Positions 7,333 through 16,700 of a stretch of DNA of 52,794 nucleotides are shown piece after piece (position 1 is the stretch's first letter; each line of letters starts with the position of its first letter). The notes under the pieces are model-generated. The model had not been told where the DNA came from. It ran no database searches and worked only from the letters and a program-made list of their open reading frames with translations. A program made the translations under genes and the position numbers. Origin of the DNA: Nocardioides sp. REDSEA-S33_B3 (GTDB lineage Bacteria > Actinomycetota > Actinomycetes > Propionibacteriales > Nocardioidaceae); NCBI GenBank assembly GCA_001627335.1, contig LUPK01000052.1, positions 1 to 52,794 of the forward strand, written 5' to 3'.

Positions 7333-9435
7333 GTGTCCGGCGGGTTCCGCGGTGATGTCCAGGGGCTGCGCGCCGTCGCAGTCCTCACGGTCGTCGCCGC
7401 CCACGCGGGGGTGCCCCACCTCCCGGGGGGCTTCGTCGGGGTCGACGTCTTCTTCGTCATCTCCGGCTTCCTCATCTCCGGGCTGCTCTTCTCCGAGCTC
7501 CAGCGCGGGGGCGCGCTCTCGCTGACCGGCTTCTGGGCCCGGCGGGCGCGGCGCATCCTGCCCGCGGCGACGGTGGTCCTGGTCGCGACGGTCGTGATGT
7601 CGCTCTTCTGGACCACGATCATCGACGCCCGAGACGTGCTCGACGACGCCGCCTGGTCCGCGGCGTTCCTCGCCAACGTCCACTTCGCCCAGCAGGGCGT
7701 CTACTACTTCGCCGCCGAGACCGGGCCCTCGCCGCTGCAGCACTACTGGTCGCTGGCGGTGGAGGAGCAGTTCTACCTCGTCTGGCCGCTGCTGCTCATC
7801 GGCGTGACGGTCGCTGCGCGCGTCCTGAGCCGCCGCGGCAAGCAGCAGCGCCTGGCCCGTGGGTCGGTGCTGGCCGTGCTGCTCGTGGTGACGGCCGCGT
7901 CGTTCGCCTGGTCGGTGCACGTCACGCAGACCTCGCCGACGTCGGCGTACTTCTCGACCCCCGCGCGCGTCTGGGAGCTCGGCATCGGCGCCCTCGTCGC
8001 CCTCGTCGCCCCCCGCCTGGCGTCGCGCCTGCCGCGCCTGCTGGGCTGGCTACTCTCGCTCGCCGGCGTCGCCGCGATCGCCGCCGCGGTCGTGGTCATC
8101 GACGAGACCACGCCCTTCCCCGGGTACGCCGCCGCCCTCCCCGTCCTCGGTACGGCCGCCCTGCTGCTGGTCGGCTCCACGCCCGGGCTGCTCCTCGCCC
8201 CGGTCCGGTGGCTGCTGGACAACCCGGTGATGCGCCGGGTCGGTGACTGGTCCTTCTCCCTCTACCTGTGGCACTGGCCCGCGCTGGTCCTCACCGAGCG
8301 CAGCGCCGGTCGCGAGCTCACCGCCGTCGAGACCGCCGCGGTGGTGCTCGTCGTGGTCAACCTCGCCGCGCTCACCTACCGCTTCGTCGAGCAGCCGTTC
8401 CGCCACGGGTTCCCGGCGCGCCGACTCACGGTGCCCCGCAGCCTGGTCCTCTACCCCGCCAGCCTCGTCCTGGTCGCCGCGACCGTGGGCGGCGGCTGGT
8501 GGTGGACCGGCGTCCAGGGCGGCGAGGACGGCGACAACCCGGCGATCACCGTCGACGAGGCCGCCCGGCTGGCCGAGCACGAGCGGGCCGTCGCCCTGGT
8601 GCGCGCCTCGGTCGAGGCGGCCCGCAACGAGGTCGACATCCCCTCCGACCTCACCCCGAACCTCCTCGACCTGCGCAGCTCGATCGCCGACGTCGGCGCC
8701 TGCGACTACGAGGACGCCGACGTCCGCGCGCTGTGCCCGCGCGGGGACAGCTCCGGCGACCGCACCCTGGTGCTGCTCGGCGACTCCCACGCCCGGGCCT
8801 GGATCCCGGCGCTGGAGCAGATCGCCTCCGAGCACGGCTGGCGGGCCTACTACCTCGTCAAGCCGCAGTGCCCGGCCGCCCACGTCACGGTGGCGCCGGT
8901 CCGCGAGGCCGTCGTCTTCGAGGCCTGCGAGGAGTTCCAGGAGTGGAGCATGGCCACGGTGGCGGCACTCTCCCCCGACCTCGCGATCGTGGCGTCCTCA
9001 CCGCCGGTCAACGGCGTCTGGGTCGACGGCGAGCGCCACGAGCAGCTCGACGAGGTGGCCGACGTCCTCGAGGACGGCTACGACTCGCTCTTCGACGAGC
9101 TCGACACCGCCGCCGACCGCACCGTGCTCATCCGCGACGTCCCGAAGGCCGGGCACGACCCGGGCGACTGCCTCACCAGCTCGCGGCCCAGCCTGCTGGA
9201 CTGCATGTTCACCCCCGTCGAGCGCTCGACGCTGCTCGGCGACGTGGCGGTCAAGGTGGCGCTGCTGCACGGCGCCGACGTGGTCGACCCGACCCCCTGG
9301 CTGTGCTGGCAGGACCTGTGCCCCGTGGTCATCGGCGACACGCTGTCCTACCGCGACACCGACCACCTCACCACGGAGTACGCCGCGGCGCTGGCGGGTG
9401 CGCTCGGGCGGGCCCTGGGCCTCGCCGACGGGTGA
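7333..9435 (+). CDS. acyltransferase 3 / SGNH-hydrolase fusion (OatA-like)
   Basis: About 700 residues. The N-terminal acyltransferase-3 domain has about ten membrane helices (RGDVQGLRAVAVLTVVAAHAG, FFVISGFLIS, LQHYWSLAVEEQFYLVWP). The extracytoplasmic C-terminal SGNH-like domain has GDSHARAW (nucleophile Ser) and DTDHL (Asp/His). Such proteins O-acetylate peptidoglycan or cell-surface glycans, moving acetyl groups across the membrane. The GTG at 7333 was chosen because family members begin just before the RGDVQGLRA motif and TACCGT lies 7 nt upstream; an earlier start would overlap npdG. Confidence 0.93.
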   Translation: MSGGFRGDVQGLRAVAVLTVVAAHAGVPHLPGGFVGVDVFFVISGFLISGLLFSELQRGGALSLTGFWARRARRILPAATVVLVATVVMSLFWTTIIDARDVLDDAAWSAAFLANVHFAQQGVYYFAAETGPSPLQHYWSLAVEEQFYLVWPLLLIGVTVAARVLSRRGKQQRLARGSVLAVLLVVTAASFAWSVHVTQTSPTSAYFSTPARVWELGIGALVALVAPRLASRLPRLLGWLLSLAGVAAIAAAVVVIDETTPFPGYAAALPVLGTAALLLVGSTPGLLLAPVRWLLDNPVMRRVGDWSFSLYLWHWPALVLTERSAGRELTAVETAAVVLVVVNLAALTYRFVEQPFRHGFPARRLTVPRSLVLYPASLVLVAATVGGGWWWTGVQGGEDGDNPAITVDEAARLAEHERAVALVRASVEAARNEVDIPSDLTPNLLDLRSSIADVGACDYEDADVRALCPRGDSSGDRTLVLLGDSHARAWIPALEQIASEHGWRAYYLVKPQCPAAHVTVAPVREAVVFEACEEFQEWSMATVAALSPDLAIVASSPPVNGVWVDGERHEQLDEVADVLEDGYDSLFDELDTAADRTVLIRDVPKAGHDPGDCLTSSRPSLLDCMFTPVERSTLLGDVAVKVALLHGADVVDPTPWLCWQDLCPVVIGDTLSYRDTDHLTTEYAAALAGALGRALGLADG

Positions 9436-9459
9436 CCACGTCTCCCTCCCGGACCGATC

Positions 9460-9478
9460 GTGACACTGATACTGTCAC
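9460..9478. promoter_or_regulatory. candidate repressor operator upstream of an LLM oxidoreductase
   Basis: GTGACACTGATACTGTCAC is an inverted repeat (6-bp arms GTGACA/TGTCAC, 7-nt spacer), 38 bp before the ATG at 9516. Size and form suit a TetR- or GntR-type dimer; no such regulator gene is adjacent. Confidence 0.5.
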
Positions 9479-9515
9479 GGTCGACGTACACCACCCCGGA
9501 GCCGTGGAGGTCCCC

Positions 9516-10553
9516 ATGAAGCTGTCGATGCCGCTCGTCTACGCCGGCAACCCGCGCGAGACCGCCGACCAGGTCGTCGGCCTGGAGAAGGCGGGCCTGG
9601 ACCTGATCTGGGTCGCCGAGCCGTACGGCTTCGACGCCCCGACCCTGATGGGCTACCTCGCTGCCAAGACCGAGACCGTGCAGATCGGTGCGGGCATCCT
9701 CAACGTCTACTCCCGCACCCCCGGCGCGCTGCTGCAGACCGCCGCCGGCCTCGACAACGTCTCCGGCGGACGCGCGGTGCTCGGCCTCGGCGCCTCGGGC
9801 CCGCAGGTCATCGAGGGCTTCCACGGCCTGCCCTACGACCGCCCGCTGACCCGCACCCGCGAGGTCATCGAGGTGCTGCGGATGGGCCTGCGCCACGAGA
9901 AGCTCGACTACCAGGGCAAGACGATCTCGCTGCCGCTGCCCGAGGGCGAGGGCCTGGGCCTGGGCAAGCCGCTGAAGCTGCTCAACAAGCCCGAGCGCCC
10001 CAGCGTCCCCCTGTGGGTGGCCGCCCTCGGCGACAAGAACGTCGCGATGACCGCCGAGGTCGCCGACGGCTGGCTGCCGTTCCTCTACTTCCCCGAGAAG
10101 GCCCACCAGGTCTGGGGCGAGCCGCTGGCCCGCGGTGCCGCCAAGCGCTCGGCCGACCTGGCCCCGCTGGAGATCTGCGCCGGCGGCATGGTCGCGATCG
10201 GCGAGGGCCCGGAGACCAAGGCGCTGCTGGACTTCATGCGCCCGATGTACGCCCTCTACGTCGGCGGCATGGGCGCACGCGACAAGAACTTCTACAACCA
10301 GCTGGCCTGCGAGTACGGCTTCGAGAAGGAGGCCAAGGAGATCCAGGACCTCTACCTCTCGGGCAAGAAGAAGGAGGCCGAGGCACTGGTCCCGCTCGAG
10401 TGGCTCGAGGCGGGCAACCTCGTGGGTCCCGAGTCCTACGTCAAGGAGCGCATCGCCGCGTTCAAGGAGTCCGGCGTGACGCACCTGTCGGTCACCCCGG
10501 CCAGCGACGACCCGGCCGGCACCATCGCCCAGATCAAGGAGTGGGTGTCCTGA
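9516..10553 (+). CDS. LLM-class F420-dependent oxidoreductase (Rv3520c-like)
   Basis: 345 residues, a luciferase-like monooxygenase TIM barrel: MKLSMPLVYAGNPRETADQV, LIWVAEPYGFDAPTLMGYLA, AALGDKNVAMTAEVADGWLP. It resembles the Rv3520c-type F420-dependent subfamily that accompanies lipid and steroid metabolism in mycobacteria; the substrate is unknown. The ATG at 9516 has an SD-like GGAGG five bases upstream, unlike many leaderless neighbours, so it has a real leader that carries the inverted repeat at 9460-9478. Its 3' end overlaps the convergent small membrane gene by 20 bp. Confidence 0.92.
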   Translation: MKLSMPLVYAGNPRETADQVVGLEKAGLDLIWVAEPYGFDAPTLMGYLAAKTETVQIGAGILNVYSRTPGALLQTAAGLDNVSGGRAVLGLGASGPQVIEGFHGLPYDRPLTRTREVIEVLRMGLRHEKLDYQGKTISLPLPEGEGLGLGKPLKLLNKPERPSVPLWVAALGDKNVAMTAEVADGWLPFLYFPEKAHQVWGEPLARGAAKRSADLAPLEICAGGMVAIGEGPETKALLDFMRPMYALYVGGMGARDKNFYNQLACEYGFEKEAKEIQDLYLSGKKKEAEALVPLEWLEAGNLVGPESYVKERIAAFKESGVTHLSVTPASDDPAGTIAQIKEWVS

Positions 10554-10986
10554 GCACCCGCGGCGCCGCCCCCGTCGCGAGGGTGCGGACCTCGGTCCGC
10601 GCCGTCGAGGGGACCTCGGTCCGCGGGGGCGGCAGCCGCAGCTCGGTGCGCACCGCCGGCAGCTGCTCGCCGGCGGAGCCCGCACCATCCGCAGGAGCCG
10701 CAGCACCGAGCGGCTCGTCGCGCGTCGGCCGCAGCCGGCCGACCAGGCTCCAGGCGCCGCTGAGCAGCGTGAGCCACGCCGGGATGCCGACCAGGTAGGC
10801 CGGCACGACCCAGAGCGGGTGGACCTGCCAGGCCAGGACCAGCCCAGCCATGATCGGTGCCACGACCAGCACCGCGGCAGCCCCGACCAGGGCGAGGCGT
10901 CCGAGCCTCGCCCTGCTGGGTACCTCGTCGGTGGTCATGCCTGTGGTCGTACCTGTGGTCGTGCCTGTGCTCATGTCAGTGCTCAT
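10534..10986 (-). CDS. hypothetical two-helix membrane protein with repetitive N-terminus
   Basis: About 150 residues. The N-terminus is low complexity (MSTDMSTGTTTG...), encoded by 12-bp tandem repeats. Two hydrophobic helices follow (ALVGAAAVLVVAPIMAGLVLAW and LWVVPAYLVGIPAWLTLLSGAW), then a Pro/Thr/Arg-rich tail. No known domain is recognised. In-frame candidate starts are TTG 11028 and ATG 10986, 10974 and 10938. I chose 10986 because of a GGGGGA stretch about 9 nt upstream. The gene overlaps the convergent LLM gene by 20 bp. The helices make it more convincing than the opposite-strand frames. Confidence 0.6.
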   Translation of the reverse strand: MSTDMSTGTTTGTTTGMTTDEVPSRARLGRLALVGAAAVLVVAPIMAGLVLAWQVHPLWVVPAYLVGIPAWLTLLSGAWSLVGRLRPTRDEPLGAAAPADGAGSAGEQLPAVRTELRLPPPRTEVPSTARTEVRTLATGAAPRVLRTPTP

Positions 10987-10987
10987 G
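10940..10987 (+). repeat. 12-bp tandem repeat, four units, spanning candidate start codons
   Basis: Units CCTGTGGTCGTA, CCTGTGGTCGTG, CCTGTGCTCATG and TCAGTGCTCATG lie end to end, with a further partial CCTGTG. On the minus strand they encode the TTTG/MSTD repeats, so two possible ATG starts lie within repeat units. Confidence 0.85.
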
Positions 10988-11172
10988 CCTGTGTGTCCCC
11001 CATGCGCCGCTGGCCTCCAGACAACCAAACGATCGACGTCAAGGAAAAGTCACGGTCCGATGATCGAACAAGTCCGGACGGTCCCTCCAGACCCGTCGGA
11101 CCCCGTTCAAGCACCCGTCTTGGCCGGTGGGCCAGGTCACGTGGCGCGCCGCCCGGTCGTTAGCCTGAGTCG

Positions 11173-13710
11173 ATGAACGAGCAGCCCACCCCGCAGCAGG
11201 TACGCCGGGCGCTGGCCCGCGTCGAGCGTGGCGCTCGGCTGGATCCGGCCGAGGCGACGGTGCTGCTCGCCGCGTCCGGCGAGGACCTGCAGCGGTTGTG
11301 CACCGCGGCGGCGCGGGTGCGCGACGCCGGCCTGGAGGCCGCGGGTCGTGCGGGCGTGGTGACGTACTCGCCGAAGGTGTTCATCCCGGTCACGCGGTTG
11401 TGCCGCGACCGGTGCCACTACTGCACGTTCGTGGAGACCCCGGGCCAGGCGGCCCGGGAGGGCCGGGCGCCCTACCTCTCGCCCGACGAGATCCTCGCGA
11501 TCGCCTCCCAGGGGGCGGCGATGGGTTGCCTGGAGGCGCTGTTCACCCTCGGCGACCGGCCCGAGGACCGCTGGCCCGAGGCGCGCGCGTGGCTCGACGA
11601 GCAGGGCTACGACTCCACGCTGGCCTACGTCCGTGCGATGGCGGTGCGGGTGCTGGAGGAGACCGGGCTGCTGCCGCACCTCAACCCCGGCGTCATGTCG
11701 TGGGAGGAGATGAACCGCCTCAAGCCGGTCTCCCCGTCGATGGGGATGATGCTCGAGACCACCTCGCGGCGGCTCTTCGAGACCAAGGGCGAGGCCCACT
11801 TCGGCTCCCCCGACAAGGACCCGGCGGTGCGACTGCGGGTGCTCGAGGACGCCGGTCGTCTCTCGATCCCCTTCACCACCGGACTGCTGGTCGGCATCGG
11901 CGAGACGCTGGAGGAGCGTGCGGACACGATCTTCGCGCTGCGCGGCTCCGCGACGGCCTACGGGGCGATCCAGGAGGTGATCGTCCAGAACTTCCGGGCC
12001 AAGCCCGACACCGCGATGCGGCACGCCGACGACCTCGGCCTGGACGAGTACCTCGCCGCGATCGCCGTCACCCGGCTCGTGCTGGGCCCCAGGGCGCGGG
12101 TCCAGGCACCGCCCAACCTCACCGACCTCGCCGAGTGCCACGCGCTGCTCGGCGCCGGCATCGACGACTGGGGCGGGGTGTCCCCGCTGACGCCGGACCA
12201 CGTGAACCCCGAGCGCCCCTGGCCCTCGGTGGAGCGGTTGCGCGAGATCAGCGCCGAGGCCGGCTTCGAGCTGGCCGCGCGGCTCACGGTCCACCCGGAG
12301 TACGTCCGCGCCTCGCTGGCCGGTGACGCGGCCTGGATCGACCCCCGCGTGCGGTCCCACGTGGCCGCCCTGGCCACCCCCGAGGGGCTCGCCCGACCCG
12401 GCGTACGACCCGAGGGGCTGGCGTGGCAGGAGCCCGACGGTGGACTGGAGTCCACCGGCAGGACCGACCTGTTCGCCGCCATCGACGCAGAGGGGCCAGG
12501 AGGGGGCCGCACCGAGGACCGGCGCTCGGACTTCGCCGAGGTCTACGGCGACTGGGAGAGCGTCGGCGCCGCGGCGACCATCACCGGAGCCCCCGCGGTG
12601 CTGCACAGCGAGGGCCGCGAGGCGCTGGCCGCCGCCGAGGCCGACCCGGGCAACCTCTCCGACGAGCACGCCCTGACCCTGATGACCGCCGAGGGCCCGC
12701 TGCTGGAGCAGGTGTGCCGGCTGGCCGACGACCTGCGCCGCGAGGTCGTGGGCGACGACGTGACCTACGTGGTCAACCGGAACATCAACTTCACCAACGT
12801 CTGCTACGTCGGCTGCCGCTTCTGCGCCTTCGCGCAGCGCAAGACCGACGCCGACGCCTACACGCTGTCGATGGACGAGGTCGCCGACCGCGCTGCGGAG
12901 GCGTGGGACCTCGGCGCGACCGAGGTGTGCATGCAGGGCGGAATCGACCCCGACCTGCCGGCCTCGGCGTACTTCGACCTCGCGACCGCGGTCAAGCAGC
13001 GGGTGCCGGAGATGCACGTGCACGCCTTCTCGCCGATGGAGGTCGTCAACGGCACGGCCCGCACCGGCCTGTCGGTGGAGGACTTCCTGATCAAGGCCCG
13101 CGAGTCGGGGCTCGGGTCGTTGCCGGGCACCGCGGCGGAGATCCTCGACGACGAGGTCCGCTGGGTGCTGACCAAGGGCAAGTTACCCGCCCGGACCTGG
13201 ATCGACATCGTCTCCACCGCGCACCGCATCGGGCTGCCGACGACCTCGACGATGATGTACGGCCACGTCGACAACCCGCGGCACTGGGTCGGCCACCTGC
13301 GCGTCCTCTCCCGGATGCAGGACGAGGCCCTCGAGCACGGCGCCGCCCGGTTCACTGAGTTCGTGCCGCTGCCCTTCGTGCACACCTCCGCACCGATCTA
13401 CCTCGCCGGCGTCGCCCGCCCCGGGCCGACGATGCGCGACAACCTCGCGGTCCACGCGATGGCGCGGATCCTGCTGCACGGGCGGATCGACAACATCCAG
13501 ACCTCCTGGGTCAAGCTGGGTGTCGAGGGCACCCGGGCGATGCTCCGGGCGGGGGCCAACGACCTCGGCGGCACCCTGATGGAGGAGACGATCTCCCGGA
13601 TGGCCGGCTCCGAGCACGGGTCGGCCAAGACCGTCGCCGAGCTCGTCGACATCGGCGCCGGCATCGACCGACCCGTCCGCGAGCGCACCACCTTGTACGC
13701 CGCCCGTTAG
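11173..13710 (+). CDS. fbiC: FbiC, fused CofG/CofH 7,8-didemethyl-8-hydroxy-5-deazariboflavin synthase
   Basis: 845 residues with two radical-SAM domains. The N-terminal CofG half has the cluster motif CRDRCHYC (C77, C81, C84). The C-terminal CofH half has CYVGCRFC (C544, C548, C551). Together they build the FO chromophore of coenzyme F420 from a riboflavin-pathway intermediate and tyrosine. The length matches actinobacterial FbiC, which is a natural fusion; archaea use two proteins. The ATG at 11173 follows TAGCCT at -12 to -7, so a leaderless mRNA is likely. It lies close to npdG and two F420-dependent oxidoreductases, a loose F420 neighbourhood rather than one operon. Confidence 0.97.
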   Translation: MNEQPTPQQVRRALARVERGARLDPAEATVLLAASGEDLQRLCTAAARVRDAGLEAAGRAGVVTYSPKVFIPVTRLCRDRCHYCTFVETPGQAAREGRAPYLSPDEILAIASQGAAMGCLEALFTLGDRPEDRWPEARAWLDEQGYDSTLAYVRAMAVRVLEETGLLPHLNPGVMSWEEMNRLKPVSPSMGMMLETTSRRLFETKGEAHFGSPDKDPAVRLRVLEDAGRLSIPFTTGLLVGIGETLEERADTIFALRGSATAYGAIQEVIVQNFRAKPDTAMRHADDLGLDEYLAAIAVTRLVLGPRARVQAPPNLTDLAECHALLGAGIDDWGGVSPLTPDHVNPERPWPSVERLREISAEAGFELAARLTVHPEYVRASLAGDAAWIDPRVRSHVAALATPEGLARPGVRPEGLAWQEPDGGLESTGRTDLFAAIDAEGPGGGRTEDRRSDFAEVYGDWESVGAAATITGAPAVLHSEGREALAAAEADPGNLSDEHALTLMTAEGPLLEQVCRLADDLRREVVGDDVTYVVNRNINFTNVCYVGCRFCAFAQRKTDADAYTLSMDEVADRAAEAWDLGATEVCMQGGIDPDLPASAYFDLATAVKQRVPEMHVHAFSPMEVVNGTARTGLSVEDFLIKARESGLGSLPGTAAEILDDEVRWVLTKGKLPARTWIDIVSTAHRIGLPTTSTMMYGHVDNPRHWVGHLRVLSRMQDEALEHGAARFTEFVPLPFVHTSAPIYLAGVARPGPTMRDNLAVHAMARILLHGRIDNIQTSWVKLGVEGTRAMLRAGANDLGGTLMEETISRMAGSEHGSAKTVAELVDIGAGIDRPVRERTTLYAAR

Positions 13711-13732
13711 GGGTCTCCCCCACGATGGAGCC

Positions 13733-14761
13733 ATGGCCCTGTCGTGGACGAACGCCCTGATCGCCGCCGGCTCCGCCCTGGGCGGGGCACTGGCGCTGGT
13801 GCTGGCCGCGCACGTCGCGTTCCGGCTGCTGGCACGGCGCTGGCCACCGGGAGCGGCGCTGTCGGACTCCGCGCGCGTCCCGTTCCGCGCCCTCGCGCTG
13901 GTCCTCGCGGCCAACGGCTGGGTCGCCAGCGTCCGGCCACGCGGGGCCGAGCACTGGGCGTGGTCGGCCGGCGCACTGGGCCTGCGCATCACCGGCATCG
14001 TCGTCGGCGCCTGGCTGCTGTGCGCGGTCCTGCTCTTCCTCGAGGACCTCACGCTGGGTCGCGCCCGCACCGACGTCAGGGACAACCGCGTGGCGCGCCG
14101 GGTCCGGACCCAGGTGCTGCTGGTGCGCCGCCTCACGGTCGCCGCGGTGGTCGTGGTCGCCCTCGGTGCCATCCTGCTCAGCTTCCCCGGCGTGCGCGCC
14201 CTGGGCGCCTCCGTGCTCGCCTCCGCCGGCCTCATCTCCGTCGTGGCCGCCCTGGCCGCCCAGTCCACGCTGGCCAACGTCTTCGCCGGCATCCAGCTGG
14301 CCTTCAACGACGCCATCAAGGTCGAGGACGCCGTCATCGTCGAGGGCGAGTGGGGCACCATCGAGGAGATCACGCTCAGCTACGTCGTGGTCCGCATCTG
14401 GGACGACCGGCGGATGATCCTCCCGTCCACCTACTTCACCACCACGCCGTTCCAGAACTGGACCCGGCGCAACTCCGAGCTGATGGGGTCGGTCGAGATG
14501 GACCTGGACTGGCGCGTGGACACCGACCGGCTGCGCGCGCACCTGCCCACCGTGATGGCCGCCGCCGGCAACCTCTGGGACGGCCGGGTGTCGCACCTGC
14601 AGGTGACTGACGCCGTGGAGGGGTTGGTCCGGGTACGCGTGCTCGTGACGTCGTACGACGCCCCCACGCTCTACGACCTGCGCTGCCACGTGCGGGAGGC
14701 GCTGGTGGGCTGGTTGCGGGAGGAGCAACCGGACGCGCTACCCCGCTGGCGGATCGCCTGA
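13733..14761 (+). CDS. MscS-family mechanosensitive ion channel
   Basis: 342 residues. Four hydrophobic helices precede the pore helix GASVLASAGLISVVAALAAQ, and the MscS beta domain follows (STLANVFAGIQLAFNDAIKVEDAVIVEGEWGTIEEI, FTTTPFQNWTR). It opens under hypo-osmotic tension to release solutes. It begins 22 bp after fbiC on the same strand and may be co-transcribed with it; a weak CACGAT at -12 to -7 could also give its own leaderless start. Confidence 0.93.
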   Translation: MALSWTNALIAAGSALGGALALVLAAHVAFRLLARRWPPGAALSDSARVPFRALALVLAANGWVASVRPRGAEHWAWSAGALGLRITGIVVGAWLLCAVLLFLEDLTLGRARTDVRDNRVARRVRTQVLLVRRLTVAAVVVVALGAILLSFPGVRALGASVLASAGLISVVAALAAQSTLANVFAGIQLAFNDAIKVEDAVIVEGEWGTIEEITLSYVVVRIWDDRRMILPSTYFTTTPFQNWTRRNSELMGSVEMDLDWRVDTDRLRAHLPTVMAAAGNLWDGRVSHLQVTDAVEGLVRVRVLVTSYDAPTLYDLRCHVREALVGWLREEQPDALPRWRIA

Positions 14762-14804
14762 GGGGGTGGGACGGTCCGGCCGGTGGCGTGCCTAGGTTGG
14801 CTAC

Positions 14805-15263
14805 ATGAGCCAGAGCGAACCGACCGACCTGGATCCCGACGCCACGACCGCCGCGGAGAGCTACGGCGACTACAGCGTCGACGACGAGGACCAGCCCGTC
14901 GGGCTGGACAACCTCACCGACGTCGAGGGCGACGTGGAGGACGAGCTCGACCGGGGCTACTCACCCCCGGAGAAGTACTCACCGGCCCAGGGCTACGGCA
15001 ACACGCCCTACGAGGAGGCCACCGGCGAGTCGCTCGACCAGCGGATCGCCCAGGAGGAGCCGGAGCCGGACCCCTACGCCGAGGTCCCGACCGAGAACCT
15101 CGACGACGGCGAGGTCGGGGACGAGCGCGCCGGACGGCTCGTCGACCCCGACCAGGGCCTGGGCGAGGACACCGAGAAGGACCTCGTGGGCGACGACGTC
15201 GGCATCGACGGCGCCGCAGCCTCCGCGGAGGAGGCAGCGGTCCACGTCGTCCGCGACGAGTGA
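14805..15263 (+). CDS. DUF5709 domain-containing protein
   Basis: 152 residues, highly acidic and with no membrane segment. It carries the DUF5709 hallmarks RGYSPPEKYSPAQGYGNTPYEE, GESLDQRIAQEEPEPDPY and a C-terminal AAASAEEAAVHVV. The family is confined to actinobacteria and its function is unknown. The ATG at 14805 has TAGGTT at 14793-14798, exactly -12 to -7, indicating an independent leaderless promoter rather than read-through from the MscS gene 43 bp upstream. Confidence 0.9.
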   Translation: MSQSEPTDLDPDATTAAESYGDYSVDDEDQPVGLDNLTDVEGDVEDELDRGYSPPEKYSPAQGYGNTPYEEATGESLDQRIAQEEPEPDPYAEVPTENLDDGEVGDERAGRLVDPDQGLGEDTEKDLVGDDVGIDGAAASAEEAAVHVVRDE

Positions 15264-15274
15264 CCCGGAGAGAG

Positions 15275-15288
15275 TAGAACCTGTTCTA
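15275..15288. promoter_or_regulatory. KstR-like operator TAGAACCTGTTCTA (copy 1)
   Basis: A perfect inverted repeat with 6-bp arms and a 2-bp spacer, matching the AACnnGTT core known for KstR-type TetR repressors of sterol/lipid catabolism. It overlaps the expected -35 region of the LLM gene at 15310 (-10 hexamer TAGGGT at 15298-15303). An identical 14-mer occurs at 31994-32007. Confidence 0.65.
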
Positions 15289-15309
15289 GTCCGGCAGTAG
15301 GGTGCCGAG

Positions 15310-16194
15310 GTGCGCTTCAGCCTCAGCACCGCCTACCTGCCCGTGACCGAGCTACCCGCCCTGGCGCGGGCAGCCGACCGGCTCGGCTACCACGCTATGG
15401 CCGTCCCCGACCACGTCGTGGACCTGGAGACCCTCCAGACGCCCTACCCCTACACCGCCGACGGTGAGCGACGGTGGGACCGGGACGCGGCATGGCCGGA
15501 CCCGTGGGTGCTGATCGGGTCGCTGGCGGCGGTGACGACCCGGCTGCGCTTCTTCACCTCAGTCTACGTCCCGGCCATCCGCAACCCCTTCCAGGTCGCC
15601 AAGTCGGTGGGCACCGCGGCGGTGCTCTCCGGCGACCGGGTCGCCCTGGGGGTGGGCATCGGGTGGTGCCGCGAGGAGTTCGAGCTGCTCGAGCAGGACT
15701 TCCGCACGCGCGGGCGTCGCACCGACGAGGCGCTGCGGCTCATGGAGGCGCTGTGGGCGCCCGGCTGGACCGAGTTCGACGGCGAGTTCTACTCCGCCCC
15801 GCGCATGGTCATGGAGCCGACGCCGGGCGAGCGCATCCCGGTCTACGTCGGCGGGCTGTCGGAGGTCGCCTTCCGTCGCGCCGCCCGCCACGACGGCTGG
15901 GTGGGCGACCTCTACACCGTGGAGGAGGCGGCGTCGCACGCCGCGACCCTCGCCCGGATGCGCGAGGAGGCCGGCAACGAGCGCGACTTCTCGGTCATCA
16001 CCGCGCTCACCGACGCCTTCACCCCCGAGCAGTTCGCCCGGGCGGCCGAGCTGGGCGTCACCGACGTCATGACCATGCCGTGGGCCTACTACCACGGTCT
16101 CGACGTCAGCCTGGAGCAGAAGCTCGACGGGCTGGAACGCTTCGCCCAGGACGTGCTGCGGCCCCTGGGAGTGGCGGAGCACCCGGAAATGTAG
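15310..16194 (+). CDS. LLM-class F420-dependent oxidoreductase, KstR-like controlled
   Basis: 294 residues. It has the luciferase-like (F420) TIM-barrel pattern: MRFSLSTAYLPVTELPALARAADRLGYHAMAVPDH near the N-terminus, RLRFFTSVYV, RVALGVGIGWCREEFE, IPVYVGGLSEVAFRRAARHDGWVGD. The substrate is unknown. The GTG start is six bases after TAGGGT, so the message is probably leaderless. A KstR-like operator covers its -35 region, implying induction during sterol, steroid or related lipid breakdown. A strong hairpin directly after the stop ends the unit, so it is likely monocistronic. Confidence 0.9.
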   Translation: MRFSLSTAYLPVTELPALARAADRLGYHAMAVPDHVVDLETLQTPYPYTADGERRWDRDAAWPDPWVLIGSLAAVTTRLRFFTSVYVPAIRNPFQVAKSVGTAAVLSGDRVALGVGIGWCREEFELLEQDFRTRGRRTDEALRLMEALWAPGWTEFDGEFYSAPRMVMEPTPGERIPVYVGGLSEVAFRRAARHDGWVGDLYTVEEAASHAATLARMREEAGNERDFSVITALTDAFTPEQFARAAELGVTDVMTMPWAYYHGLDVSLEQKLDGLERFAQDVLRPLGVAEHPEM

Positions 16195-16195
16195 A

Positions 16196-16227
16196 GAACC
16201 GCTGGTGTCTCGGGTCACCAGCGGTTC
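16196..16227 (+). terminator. strong hairpin terminator after the LLM gene
   Basis: A perfect 12-bp stem (GAACCGCTGGTG / CACCAGCGGTTC) with an 8-nt loop starts two bases after the stop codon. No U-tract follows. Confidence 0.75.
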
Positions 16228-16331
16228 ATGAAGAACACTAAGCCGCGAGCCGGCGCCTGTCAGGTGAACGACCGCGAGATCCCGCCATGCGGGCGAACTG
16301 GTCCAGCCCACCAGCCCACTACATTGGCGTC

Positions 16332-16700
16332 GTGAGCACCCCGAACGAGCAGCCCGAGACCCAGCCCACGGCGCCTGGGTCGCCCGAGTCGCCGGAGCCG
16401 AGCGAGCCGTCGCGGCCGTCCAGCTCCGAGAAGCAGCCCGAGAACCCGCTGCGCGGGTCGCGGACCAGCGGCGTGTGGGTCGGGACCGTCGGGCTGGGCC
16501 TGCTGCTGGTGCTCCTGGTCGTGTTCATCGCCCAGAACACCGACACCACCACGGTGCGGTTCCTCTCCTTCGAGGGGGAGGCACCGGTGGCGGTCGCCCT
16601 CCTGATCGCCGTCGCCGCGGGCATCCTGCTCACCGCGACGGCCGGCTCCCTGCGAATCCTCCAGCTGCGCCGGCGGACCCGGAAGGTCACTCGAGGCTGA
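16332..16700 (+). CDS. LapA-family (DUF1049) membrane protein
   Basis: 122 residues. The N-terminal half is Pro/Ser/Glu-rich and disordered. Two transmembrane helices follow (VGTVGLGLLLVLLVVFIAQNT and VALLIAVAAGILLTATAGSL), with the intervening FIAQNTDTTTVRFLSFEGEAPVAV typical of LapA/DUF1049, and a basic end RRRTRK. In E. coli LapA (YciS) acts with LapB in envelope biogenesis; the actinobacterial role is unclear. GTG 16332 was chosen because TACATT lies at -12 to -7; the in-frame ATG at 16287 lacks support. The 3' end overlaps the convergent ACT gene by 14 bp. Confidence 0.85.
   Translation: MSTPNEQPETQPTAPGSPESPEPSEPSRPSSSEKQPENPLRGSRTSGVWVGTVGLGLLLVLLVVFIAQNTDTTTVRFLSFEGEAPVAVALLIAVAAGILLTATAGSLRILQLRRRTRKVTRG

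Noticed and set aside
15275..15288. Reading TAGAACCTGTTCTA as a LexA (SOS) box.
   Set aside because: The actinobacterial LexA box needs GAAC-4-GTTC; here the spacer is two bases, which fits KstR-type sites instead.
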